Source of the DNA: Channallabes apus
Lineage: Eukaryota; Chordata; Actinopteri; Siluriformes; Clariidae
Assembly (NCBI GenBank): GCA_030522415.1
Contig: CM060111.1
Coordinates: 46,165,559 to 46,229,558, forward strand
Reading direction: 5' to 3'
Length of the DNA stretch: 64,000 bases
Shown here: piece by piece, positions 15,993 through 24,892 of the stretch
Numbering within the stretch: position 1 is the stretch's first letter
Layout of the letters: each line of letters begins with the position of its first letter
The notes under the pieces: generated by a model
What the model saw: only the letters and a program-made list of their open reading frames with translations
Told to the model about the DNA's origin: nothing
Database searches by the model: none
Program-made: the position numbers and the translations under genes

Positions 15993-18900
15993 GCGGAGGG
16001 AGAGACTCACCGGGCCCACTTCTGATCTCCACCACTACCGACGCCACCATCTCTCGACTTACGGTCCAGGTATCCCTCCAGATTGGCCACAAACGAGTCC
16101 GAAGTACTGCGTTCATCGACTCCGGGGCAGCAGGTAACTTCATTGACTCTTCTTATGCCAAAAAATTGGGGGTAAAACTCGAGGCGTTATCCCAGCCCGT
16201 TCGAATCACATCTGTCGACGGTCGCCCCCTATCCACCAGCCCAATCATCACCCAAACAGAACCCATCACCGTCTCCATCGATCAACACCAAGAACAGCTT
16301 CACTTTTACGTCACCTCCATCTCGTCACCTCCCATCATCCTTGGATATCCCTGGCTGTTACAACATGACCCCCTCATCTCCTGGACCCAGAACCGGATTC
16401 TCCAATGGGGCGCGACCTGCACCGAACTATGCCTGCGGGCAGCGGCTGGGACGTGCTCTAGGGAGTCCGAGGCCCCCGACGTCGACACCAACTCCATCCC
16501 AGAACCGTATCGGGACCTGGCGGAGGTTTTCTGCAAACGGCGAGCCACCCATCTTCCTCCGCATCGTTCCTACGACCTCCAACCCGGTACAGTCCCACCC
16601 CGCGGCCACCTCTACTCGCTTACACCTACAGAGACGCAGGCTATGGAGGAGTATGTGACCAACGCCCTTCGCCAAGGTACCATCAGGCCCTCCTCCTCAC
16701 CTGCCGCCGCGGGGTTCTTCTTCGTGAAGAAGCGGGGCGGTGAACTTCGCCCCTGTGTCGACTATCGGGGGCTAAACAACATAACTATCAAAAACCGACA
16801 CCCATTGCCTCTTACCAACTCAGCCCTGGACGCCCTCTCTGGCGCCACCATCTTTACTAAGTTGGACCTCCGGAGCGCCTACAACTTGGTGCGCATCAGA
16901 GAGGGCGATGAGTGGAAGACGGCCTTCATCACCCCTACTGGACATTATGAAAATCTCGTCATCCCATTTGGACTGTGTAATGCCCCCGCCGCATTTCAAC
17001 ATCTGATTAACGACATCCTTCGTGACATGCTCGGGCGGTGGGCATTCGCTTACCTGGACGACATACTCATCTATTCACGCACCATGGAAGAACATACCCA
17101 GCACGTCAGGGCGGTCCTAAAGAGATTACTCGCCCATCAACTGTACTGTAAGTTGGAAAAGTGCGCTTTTCACGAGCGCTCCACCACGTTCCTGGGTTTT
17201 GTCATCTCGCCCCAGGGTGTGGCCATGGACCCGCAGAAGCTAGAGGTTGTGCGTCATTGGCCCCTACCCAAGACCCTCAAGCAGCTTCAACGGTTTCTCG
17301 GGTTTGCGAATTTCTATCGTCGCTTTATCCGGGACTACAGTACAGTTGCCGCCCCCCTAACCGCCCTGACCCGTCCCTCATCTCTCCCTTTTCACTTCAA
17401 CTCTGCAGCTGTCTCCGCTTTCAAGTCCCTTTGTCACCGCTTCACCACGGCACCGATCCTCCTTCACCCAGATGTCAGTAAATCATTTGTTGTGGAGGTG
17501 GATGCTTCAGATGTGGGCGCTGGAGCTATCCTCTCACAACGAGGTCCAGATCAGAAACTACACCCATGTAGTTTCTTCTCCAGAAAATTTGACTCCACTC
17601 AGCAGCGATACGGGGTAGGGGACCGCGAGCTGCTGGCCATAAAGTGGGCTCTGGAGGAGTGGCGTCACTGGCTACAGGGCGTCAGAGAGCCATTCATAAT
17701 CTGGACGGACCACCAAAAACTTAATACAATAAAGAACCTAAAGCAGTTAAATCCACGACAGGCGCGGTGGGCATTGTTCTTTGAAAATTATGATTTCCAC
17801 CTTTCATACCGCCCGGGCTCCAAAAATACAAAAGCGGACGCTCTCTCCCGACAGCTGGAGGTGGACATTCCCCGGGCGGACCCCGCGCCTGTCCTTCCCT
17901 CCTCCAGGATCATCGCCCCACTCCAATTAGACCTGGAGACGAGAGTTCGCCAGGCACAGGCTGCAGAGACCGAACCGGCAGGTGTGCCACCTGGACGACT
18001 CTTTGTGCCCGAGAAGATGAGGTCAGAAGTTCTCCAGTGGGGTCACTCCTCACCCATTTCGGGACATCTGGGCACACGACGGACCCTCCAGTTTCTCCAG
18101 CAGGATTTCTGGTGGCCATCCATCACGAAGGACGTCCAAGAGTTCGTCCAGGCATGCCCAGTGTGCGCCAGGGCCAAGAACACCAATCAACCAACCCCAG
18201 GAGAACTACAGCCACTCCCAGTTCCTCGACGGCCCTGGACGCACATTGCCGTCGACTTCATCACGGGCCTGCCGGCCTCCGAAGGAAAGGACACCATCCT
18301 CACGATCGTCGACCGGTTCTCTAAAGCCGTGCATCTGGTGGCTCTCGCCGGACTCCCGTCAGCCAAAGAAACAGCAGAACTGATTTTAGAGCACGTAGTC
18401 CGTCTGCATGGGTTCCCCAAGGACATCGTCTCGGACAGAGGGCCCCAGTTCACAGCCCGGTTCTGGAAGGCCTTCTGCCGTCTGATCGACTCCACCTGCA
18501 GTCTATCATCTGGATACCACCCACAAACTAACGGTCAGACGGAGCGGACCAACCAACAGCTGGAGCGCTATCTGAGATGTTTCATAGCAGACCGTCAGCG
18601 CTCCTGGGCGCGCTACCTCATTTGGGCCGAACTGTCACACAACCTCCACACCTCCTCTGCCACCAACCTAAGCCCATTTGAGGTATGCTACGGTTTCCAA
18701 CCTTCGATGTTCAACCACCCAGAACCGGAGGTTGATGTACCGTCCGCCCAACAGTTGGTCCGCAGATGTCGGCGGCTATGGATTACAACCAACCGGGCTA
18801 TCCAACGCGCCAATACCCAATATACCCACCAACACCGCCGTCGACATCCTCCGGGACGTTTGTACCACGTAGGTGACAAGGTATGGCTTTCCACTAAAAA

Positions 18901-19369
18901 TCTCCACCTTCACACCGAATCAAGAAAACTTTCACCCAGATTCATCGGACCATACCGCATCACCCACAGAATTAACCCTGTCACCTACCGGCTCCAGCTG
19001 CCTGCGGCGCTCCGGATCCATCCAGTATTCCACCTGTCCCAATTCAAACCCTTCATCACATCACCCATGATTCCACCCACCCCCCCAGCTCCTCCTCCCC
19101 GGATCATCGACAGCGGTCTCGCCTACACCGTACGCCGAATCCTCGACTCGCGCCCTCGGGGCAGAGGTACTCAGTACCTGGTTGACTGGGAGGGCTACGG
19201 CCCCGAGGAGCGATCTTGGATTCCGGCCCGGTTCATTCTCGACCCTGAACTGATTCGAGACTACCGTCACCGGGTATCCTCCACCTCAGGACCGTCAGGA
19301 GCCGGTCCTGGACAGGGGGGTACTGTCATGCACACGCAATCTGCGCCCGACACTAGGACCCGGAAGTAA
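15917..19369 (+). CDS. pol: Pol polyprotein of Sushi copy 1 (intact)
   Basis: An uninterrupted 1150-residue frame overlapping gag by 76 nt in the -1 frame; real translation would enter near 15974 by frameshift. In order: protease DSG near residue 68 ([10 protein letters not shown]); reverse transcriptase with [11 protein letters not shown] near residue 380; RNase H ([12 protein letters not shown]) near 527; integrase HHCC finger about 708-755 (GHLGTRRT...CPVCARAK); D-D-E core at about 779 (AVDFITGLP), 838 (VSDRGPQF) and 876 ([10 protein letters not shown]); and a chromodomain about 1066-1117 ([17 protein letters not shown]). The frame runs 46 nt into the 3' LTR. All catalytic motifs are present. 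Confidence 0.95.
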   Translation: MRILWVSRTSPGDLSTASGKRPPPVSGGRDSPGPLLISTTTDATISRLTVQVSLQIGHKRVRSTAFIDSGAAGNFIDSSYAKKLGVKLEALSQPVRITSVDGRPLSTSPIITQTEPITVSIDQHQEQLHFYVTSISSPPIILGYPWLLQHDPLISWTQNRILQWGATCTELCLRAAAGTCSRESEAPDVDTNSIPEPYRDLAEVFCKRRATHLPPHRSYDLQPGTVPPRGHLYSLTPTETQAMEEYVTNALRQGTIRPSSSPAAAGFFFVKKRGGELRPCVDYRGLNNITIKNRHPLPLTNSALDALSGATIFTKLDLRSAYNLVRIREGDEWKTAFITPTGHYENLVIPFGLCNAPAAFQHLINDILRDMLGRWAFAYLDDILIYSRTMEEHTQHVRAVLKRLLAHQLYCKLEKCAFHERSTTFLGFVISPQGVAMDPQKLEVVRHWPLPKTLKQLQRFLGFANFYRRFIRDYSTVAAPLTALTRPSSLPFHFNSAAVSAFKSLCHRFTTAPILLHPDVSKSFVVEVDASDVGAGAILSQRGPDQKLHPCSFFSRKFDSTQQRYGVGDRELLAIKWALEEWRHWLQGVREPFIIWTDHQKLNTIKNLKQLNPRQARWALFFENYDFHLSYRPGSKNTKADALSRQLEVDIPRADPAPVLPSSRIIAPLQLDLETRVRQAQAAETEPAGVPPGRLFVPEKMRSEVLQWGHSSPISGHLGTRRTLQFLQQDFWWPSITKDVQEFVQACPVCARAKNTNQPTPGELQPLPVPRRPWTHIAVDFITGLPASEGKDTILTIVDRFSKAVHLVALAGLPSAKETAELILEHVVRLHGFPKDIVSDRGPQFTARFWKAFCRLIDSTCSLSSGYHPQTNGQTERTNQQLERYLRCFIADRQRSWARYLIWAELSHNLHTSSATNLSPFEVCYGFQPSMFNHPEPEVDVPSAQQLVRRCRRLWITTNRAIQRANTQYTHQHRRRHPPGRLYHVGDKVWLSTKNLHLHTESRKLSPRFIGPYRITHRINPVTYRLQLPAALRIHPVFHLSQFKPFITSPMIPPTPPAPPPRIIDSGLAYTVRRILDSRPRGRGTQYLVDWEGYGPEERSWIPARFILDPELIRDYRHRVSSTSGPSGAGPGQGGTVMHTQSAPDTRTRK
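15971..16014 (+). promoter_or_regulatory. -1 ribosomal frameshift signal, gag/pol (copy 1)
   Basis: The slippery heptamer GGGAAAC (15971-15977) is in the X-XXY-YYZ phase relative to gag (G GGA AAC). A 7-nt spacer follows, then an inverted repeat CCCGGTGAG (15985-15993) / CTCACCGGG (16006-16014) with a 12-nt loop. The gag stop lies inside the stem. The same heptamer type is used by PEG10, a gene domesticated from a Sushi-like element. Confidence 0.85.
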
Positions 19370-19707
19370 GACGGGCGCAAAACCAGGAAGTATAAAAGAG
19401 GTAAACAAACGATGGCTTACCGCTCAGTCATTGAGTTCGGCCCATGTCAGCTCCAGTTATCGTTTCAGCAAACCGTGAGTACTCACATGTTGGTTCCGTT
19501 TGTCTTTTGCTATTGTGTGTGTATCTACAGGACGTGGGTTAAATTTGTGTTTTTCCCTTACTCCGTTTTTGTGAGAGTCCTTAGACTAAATCGCGTGGCT
19601 ATCCTGCCTACTCGCTTCTTTCCGCGTTTGGGTTTATCCTCCACGCTACCTTGGGCTAACCACTAAAGCTACGTCTTCTGGTCACCTCAGGTTAGTCCAT
19701 CTTGACA
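19324..19707 (+). repeat. 3' LTR of Sushi copy 1
   Basis: 384 bp, TGTCA...TGACA. TATAAAA is at 19391-19397 with GCTCAGTCATT 31 nt further on. A purine run (AGGGGGG) just before 19324 is the likely polypurine tract. Confidence 0.95.
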
Positions 19708-20129
19708 GAAACGAAGCATTTATACAAAGCATAATATTTTTATTATTTTAGGATTTTCATTCATTTATTTTTTACTCAGTAGCGAATATGATTTAAAATG
19801 TAGCGAATTACAATACTTCAAACAAAACGTACTTAAGTAAAAGTAAAATTACAGATTTTAAAAACTACTTTAAAAAGTAGAAATACGCAAAAAAAATACT
19901 CAATTACAGTAACGCGAGTAAATGTCATTTGTTACTTTCCACCTCTATTCATCTGTGTTTACTGGCAGCTTGCATCCAGAAGCTGTGTCACGCCAAACAA
20001 ATAACAAGCATTTAAAAATAATTTACAGACGCTTCGAGGCAGAAGATTTTGCCTTGATCATTTTTTGTAATTGAATTGCTCGAGTTACTCAAGAAATCGT
20101 TTCAGCCCTAGTTTAGATAATAATGAGAT

Positions 20130-20420
20130 TGTGAGATTAACACACTGTATAAATGCAGATCATTTCCTGCTATCTGTTTCACCCAGATGAGGATGGGTTC
20201 CCTGTTGAGTCTGGTTCCTCTCAAGGTTTCTTCCTATTACCATCTCAGGGAGTTTTTCCTTGCCACTGTCGCCCTCGGCTTGCTCACCAGGGACTATCTG
20301 ACCATTTTGATTCATTCACATTCACATTCCGTACAAACTTAAAAAATTCTTTTGATTGTGTAAAGCTGTTTTGAGACAATGTCAATTGTTAAAATTTGCT
20401 ATACAAATAAAATTGAATTG
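20130..20420 (+). repeat. L2 LINE 3' UTR fragment
   Basis: Nearly identical to the 3' UTR of the full L2 at 37605-37878: ATCATTTCCTGCTATCTGTT, AGGAGTTTTTCCTTGCCACT-like blocks and a final ACAAATAAAATTGAATTG tail. 5'-truncated insertion without coding sequence. Confidence 0.88.
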
Positions 20421-20424
20421 AATT

Positions 20425-20545
20425 GAGATAGTCCCTGGTGAGCAGGCCAACGGCGATGGTGGCAAGAAAAACTCCCTGAGATGGTAATAGGAAGAAACCT
20501 TGAGAGGAACCAGACTCAACAGCGAACCCATCCTTATTTGTGTGA
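20425..20545 (-). repeat. L2 LINE 3' UTR fragment, reverse
   Basis: Reverse complement of the L2 3' UTR block that is in forward orientation immediately to its left (AAAAACTCCCTGAGATGGTA, GAAACCTTGAGAGGAACCAG). The two fragments lie back to back. Confidence 0.85.
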
Positions 20546-20566
20546 TAACGGATAACAGGGATTATA

Positions 20567-20671
20567 TACTCAGCAAAAAAACAAACGCCCCCTTTTCAGG
20601 ACTGTGTATTTCAACAATAATATTGTAAAAATCCAAATAACTTTACAGATCTTCATTGTAAAGGGTTTACT
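20567..20671. mobile_element. Tc1-like terminal inverted repeat fragment
   Basis: Begins after TATA with CTCAGCAAAAAAACAAACG and contains AAAAATCCAAATAACTTTAC and CAGATCTTCATTGTAAAGGG, blocks I recognise from a common fish Tc1 terminus. No transposase or second end is present. Confidence 0.55.
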
Positions 20672-22142
20672 CAACAATATTTTTATTGATTTTAAACAGG
20701 GATATTACAGGGTAGACATGCAATGTTTCAATACAGAATTTAAAAACCTCCTTATAAATCCCTATAGCACCCATCCCACCCCTCCCTAACTCCAAGCCAG
20801 CTTTACATGTATAAGGAAAGACTAGATACCAGGCGTAACAAAAAAGGAGAGAAATGAAAAAAAGAAAAAAAAACCTGGAGCTGGAAGTTTTTTTGATTTT
20901 GCGTACAACAACACAAAAAAAAAGAAAGGCAAAAGAAAACAAACAAACGATTAAATAAAAAGGGAATCAAACTATAAATGTATATGAAAAAAATGAAGGA
21001 AGGGCCGCCACACCTGTTGAAATTTTAGGTCTGAATAACGAATTGTGTAGTGAATCTTCTCCAGGGACACACAGGACATAATATCTCTGAGCCACTGGGC
21101 GTGAGTGGGTGACGTGGCATCCTTCCACTTGAATAAAAGAGAACGCCTGGCCAGGAGTGTCGCAAAAGATACCAAACACTGTTTAGCTTGAGTTAGACGC
21201 TTACCTTCCTCTCCAGTGATACCAAAAAGAGCAATCAGAGGGTCTGGTTCAAGATTGCATTTCAATATATACGACAAGGTTTTAAAAACATCCCTCCATA
21301 ATTTTTCAAAATTCGGGCATGTCCAGTACATATGAATAAGAGACACCTCTCCGCTTTTACATTTATTGCAACAAGGATCAACGTCTGGATAGAAACGGGA
21401 AAGTTTAAGTTTGGAGAGATGAGCCCTGTGTACAACCTTAAATTGTAATAAAGAGTGGCGGGACATAAGGAGGTAGAGTTGACAAGTTTAAGAATTAAAT
21501 TCCAAGTATCATCTGATTTCAAATTTAAATCCTTCTCCCAAGCAGTTTTAATTTTACTTAAAGGGGTGTGACTCGAAGCCATCAATCCACCATAAATAGT
21601 GGATATTAGGCCTTTACGCAGCGGGGACAAACAGAGGAGATTATCTAGAATGTTTGCAGCAGGAGCCTCAGGGAAATCTGGTATTAAAGAGCGAATGAAG
21701 TGTCTTACTTGCAGATATCTGAAAAAATTAGAATTGAGTAGATTAAACCTTTCGGAAAGCTGTTCAAACGATGCAAACTTATGGTCAACAAACAGATCTT
21801 TGCAAAGCTTGATGCCCTTATCGTACAATTCCTGAAACACTGAATCATGTAAAGAAGGTTGGAAGAGATGGTTAGAGACGATAGGACTGGACAGAGAAAA
21901 GCCCAGAAGACCGCTGTGCTTTCTGAACTGAGCCCATACTCTCAAGGTATGCCTAACAACTGAGTTATTGATTAGTTTAATTGAGGGGATGGGGAGAGCA
22001 GATCCAAGGAGTGCAGAGACAGAGAGGTTTTTGACAGACTTTATCTCCATTTCCACCCAGGCAGGCCGAGTAGGTTGGTTATGAAAATAAGCCCAAAAGA
22101 TGACAGATCGAATGTTTGCGGCCCAGTAGTAGAAACAAGCAT
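20672..22142 (-). pseudogene. L1 LINE ORF2 C-terminal part, 5'-truncated
   Basis: Minus-strand frames read as the region downstream of the reverse transcriptase of fish L1/Tx1-type ORF2. The upper part (to about 21470) contains WVEMEIKSVKNLSVSALLG and TPLSKIKTAWEKDLNLKSDD. The lower part (20972-21466) contains the Cys/His motif CCNKCKSGEVSLIHMYWTCP and then NFEKLWRDVF. A frameshift near 21468 separates them. No endonuclease or RT core remains, as usual for 5'-truncated L1. Confidence 0.8.
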
Positions 22143-23736
22143 GGTAGAGCCGGAAGATGGCGCCGGTGAGGTCGGCTGCCGTCACGACTGCTCCGACCAC
22201 CTTTTCTTTGTTTTTGTTCTTTAAGTTAGTTTTCAGTGTTTTAAAATCGGCAAAATCATCACCATTGAGTACATTAGGTACGATAGAGACACTCTTGTTT
22301 CTATTGGTATACAATGTACTCACAATTCGACGTTTTAACTCCGGATCCGAGCTGGCCAAGTGAGATCCTGAGGGAGAACAATGGACGCGACGCGAAGCGG
22401 AGGCCCAGAGGGAAACGAGCTGGCGTGAGGAACTGGCTGAGAGCCCGTGCACACCGCACACCTCTGCCTAGCATCCTGCTCACCAACGTCCAGTCACTGG
22501 AGAACAAACTCGATGACCTCAGGGCCAGGATAAAGTTCCAGAGAGACATTCAGGACTGCAATCTCCTCTGCTTCACCGAGACATGGCTGAACCCAGCGGT
22601 GCCAGACCACGCCATCCAGCCAGCCGAGTTCTTCTCGGTTCACGGGATGGACAGGACACGGGACTCGGGGAAGTCAAGAGGAGGCGGCGTGTGCTTAATG
22701 GTGAACAACAGCTGGTGCAACAGTGCGAGCGTTGTTCCTCTTACACGCTCCTGCACACCAAATCTGGAACTACTGTCCATCATGTGTCGTCCTTTTTATC
22801 TTCCACGGGAGTTCACATCGGTCATAATCAGTGCCGTTTATATACCACCACAAGCGGACACAGACATTGCCTTATGCGAGCTGCATGAGGCGCTCACACA
22901 GCACCAGACACAACACCGGTATGCTGCGCTCATTGTAGCGGGGGACTTTAATAGTGCCAACCTCAAACGCGCAGCGCCGAACTTTCATCAGCACACCTGC
23001 CCCACCAGGGGTGAAAGGACACTAGATCACTGTTACACAACGGTCAAGGACGGCTACAAGGCGCAATCTCGTCCAGCGTTTGGTAAATCCGACCACGCCG
23101 CCATCTTTCTCATACCAAAATATGAACACAGGCTAAAACAGGAAGCTCCGGTTCAGAGGGAGGTCGCGCGCTAGACGGACCAATCGGTGGCCGCGTTACA
23201 GGACGCACTCGATGACGCAGACTGGGACATGTTCAGAAACAGCTCCGATGATGACGTCAGCGTGTTTATGGAAGCGGTTGTGGGATTTATTGGGAAGCTA
23301 GTGGACGATACCATGGAGAAAAAGACTATCAGACCGTTTCCCAACCAGAAGCCGTGGGTGGATAAAACCAACCGCGACGCTATGAGATCTCGCACCGCTG
23401 CCTACAACATGGGACTTGCGTCGGGGGACATGGAACCATACAAGGCTGCGTCATACAACGTCCGGAAGGCGGTGAAAGAGGCGAAGCAGCGCTACGGGAG
23501 AAAACTAGAGTCAAGCACCAACATTCGGTATGACGAACGCGGACGAGACTCTGGCAGACGAGCTCAACACATTCTACGCTCGCTTCGAGGCTGCAGCTAA
23601 AGACGCTAGCGATGCTAATGCTAACGGTGCTAATGCTAATGGCGCTAATGCTAGCGGCGCTAACGGCTGCAGACAGGAAGACACTGCCAGCACCGGGAAC
23701 GCGCTCATCATCTCCGAGCACGACGTGAGGAGAGCC
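22143..23736 (+). mobile_element. LINE copy A, 5' half (CR1/L2/Rex1-like group)
   Basis: A 5' UTR beginning AGAGCCGGAAGATGGCGCC leads into an ORF2 5' part. The copy breaks off at GAGGAGAGCC (23736), where the L2 5' region begins. The missing RT half is represented by another copy of the same family at 53138-55435. Clade assignment beyond the Jockey/CR1 supergroup is not certain. Confidence 0.75.
22314..23600 (+). pseudogene. LINE copy A ORF2 endonuclease region, broken
   Basis: The first frame (22314-23174) is an apurinic-like endonuclease: TNVQSLENKLDDL, CFTETWLNP, GGGVCLMVNNSW, SAVYIPPQ, AGDFNSANL and FGKSDHAAIFL carry the Asn, Glu, Asp, Asn and Ser-Asp-His motifs. A TAG at 23172-23174 interrupts it. 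The frame resumes (AALQDALDDADWDMFRNSS) until a frameshift near 23530. It then continues as ETLADELNTFYARFEAA with an Asn-Ala-Gly repeat coded by GCTAAT/GCTAAC units (23606-23670). The enzyme would nick target DNA for target-primed reverse transcription; this copy is dead. Confidence 0.85.
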
Positions 23737-23986
23737 TCTGTTTCCTGTTGGTGACGTAGCTTCCTGTTTTTGTATCGTTGCCGCGAAAGTTTCGCGTTTG
23801 TATCAGCGTTTAAACTACATCGCTTTATAGAATAATAATATTAATAGCAACTACCTTTTACATGTCCATACTATTCGGCTTCGCCTTTTTTCTGCAATTT
23901 TTGGAGAACACGCGAGTTTCCTCGTCTAAGAACAACAAACGGAATTCATCTCCAAACAACTAAAACTCCGACTCAGGTACATTATC

Positions 23987-24892
23987 ATGTCTACCATTCA
24001 GCTTGTTCAGTGTGTAGAGTGCAGGATGTTTAGACATTCTTCCTCCGTCATTAGTGATAATTTTATTTGTGATAGGTGTGTGTTAGTGAGCACTCTGACG
24101 GAGAAGATATCAGCATTAGAGGAGGGCATCCAGACTTTAGAGAGTGTTAGAGAGTGTGAGAGCAGCATTATTCCTGTAGCGGACAGTCTGGGTGCCGCAC
24201 GCGGAGATAAACAGCCCGCGACTCCGGCATTAGAGACCTCACAGCGGGGCGAGTGGGTGACGACTCGGCAGCATACTCGTTCAGCCAAAGCTAACGCTAA
24301 GGCTAGCCCACCGGAGCACACCTCCTCTGTGCTTCACGTGTCCAACAGGTTTGCTCTCCTCAGTGCTGCACCCGCTGAGAAACCTGAAAGAGCTCTGGTT
24401 ATAGGAGTCTCTATACTCAGACATGTGACATTAGCTAGACCTTTAGGGGCGCCAGCGGCAGTGGTTAGGTGTATCCCGGGAGCCAGAGCACCGAATATAG
24501 CAGGTAATCTTAGGGCTCTAGGACAGCACAGGTTCTCTAAGATAGTGGTACATGCTGGAGCTAACGATATACGCCTTCGTCAGTCAGAGGTTAGTAAGAG
24601 TAACTTTACAGAGATGTTTAAATTAGCGAAGGCGATGTCCGATGAAGTAATATGCTCTGGTCCCATCCCAATGAGACGTGGCGACATAGCTTACAGCAGG
24701 TTATGGTCGCTGAACCGCTGGATGTCCAGGTGGTGCTCCGAAAATAATGTGGGCTTCATAGACAATTGGAAGACCTTTGAGGGCAAAGCTGGCCTGTTAG
24801 GGCGGGACGGTGTCCATCCCACTCGGGAAGGTGCTGCTCTCATTTCCTGTAGTATAGCTCATAGTCTCAGTAGAGGTCTAGTTAATCGGTGA
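23987..24892 (+). CDS. L2 LINE ORF1: zinc-binding, coiled-coil and SGNH esterase-like protein
   Basis: 301 residues from ATG to TGA. The N-terminus has two CxxC pairs (C9/C12 and C28/C31), then a predicted coiled coil (LVSTLTEKISALEEGIQTLE). The C-terminal two thirds resemble an SGNH hydrolase, with VIGVSILRHV in the nucleophile-block position, the Asn block HAGANDIRL and the Asp-His block GVHPTREG. SGNH/esterase domains in ORF1 are known for CR1/L2-group LINEs; they are thought to act in RNP formation or membrane contact. ORF2 follows in the same frame after this single stop codon. Confidence 0.85.
   Translation: MSTIQLVQCVECRMFRHSSSVISDNFICDRCVLVSTLTEKISALEEGIQTLESVRECESSIIPVADSLGAARGDKQPATPALETSQRGEWVTTRQHTRSAKANAKASPPEHTSSVLHVSNRFALLSAAPAEKPERALVIGVSILRHVTLARPLGAPAAVVRCIPGARAPNIAGNLRALGQHRFSKIVVHAGANDIRLRQSEVSKSNFTEMFKLAKAMSDEVICSGPIPMRRGDIAYSRLWSLNRWMSRWCSENNVGFIDNWKTFEGKAGLLGRDGVHPTREGAALISCSIAHSLSRGLVNR

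Larger units (their letters stand above)
14602..19707 (+). mobile_element. Sushi-type Gypsy chromovirus, copy 1
   Basis: LTR retrotransposon with gag, pol (protease-RT-RNase H-integrase) and a C-terminal chromodomain, the hallmark of chromoviruses. LTRs are 14602-14970 (3' end damaged) and 19324-19707. I count 4 differences over about 365 shared bp, so insertion is fairly recent. Flanks GCAAC and GAAAC are a possible 5-bp TSD with one mismatch. Pol is fully open, but the 5' LTR end, the primer-binding site and the gag start codon are lost, so this copy should be unable to start reverse transcription. There is no env. Confidence 0.93.
13603..19947. mobile_element. inner hAT MITE, interrupted by a Gypsy element
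   Basis: Ends are CAGAGGTGGACAGAGTAA at the left and the inverted TTACTTTCCACCTCTA at the right. Subterminal CAAGTAC/AAGTAAAAGTAAA stretches occur on both sides. Flanks TTCATCGG (13595-13602) and TTCATCTG (19948-19955) form an 8-bp duplication with one mismatch, typical of hAT. Non-Gypsy parts are 13603-14601 and 19708-19947, with CA runs at 14092-14110 and 14199-14240. Confidence 0.72.
13125..20113. mobile_element. outer hAT-like element, interrupted
   Basis: The left end reads TAGGGCTGTAGCTA followed by AGTAATCCGGTA. The right end reads CTCGAGTTACTCAAGAAATC then GTTTCAGCCCTA, i.e. an inverted TAGGGCTG terminus followed by an inverted AGTTACTCGAG-like stretch. This terminus type is common in fish hAT MITEs. 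Matching 8-bp flanks were not found. All sequence between 13603 and 19947 is a later insertion. Confidence 0.55.

Noticed and set aside
21262..22461. A 399-residue minus-strand ORF treated as one protein
   Set aside because: The part above 22142 is antisense to another LINE; only the lower part is L1 ORF2. The ORF is a chance fusion across an element junction.
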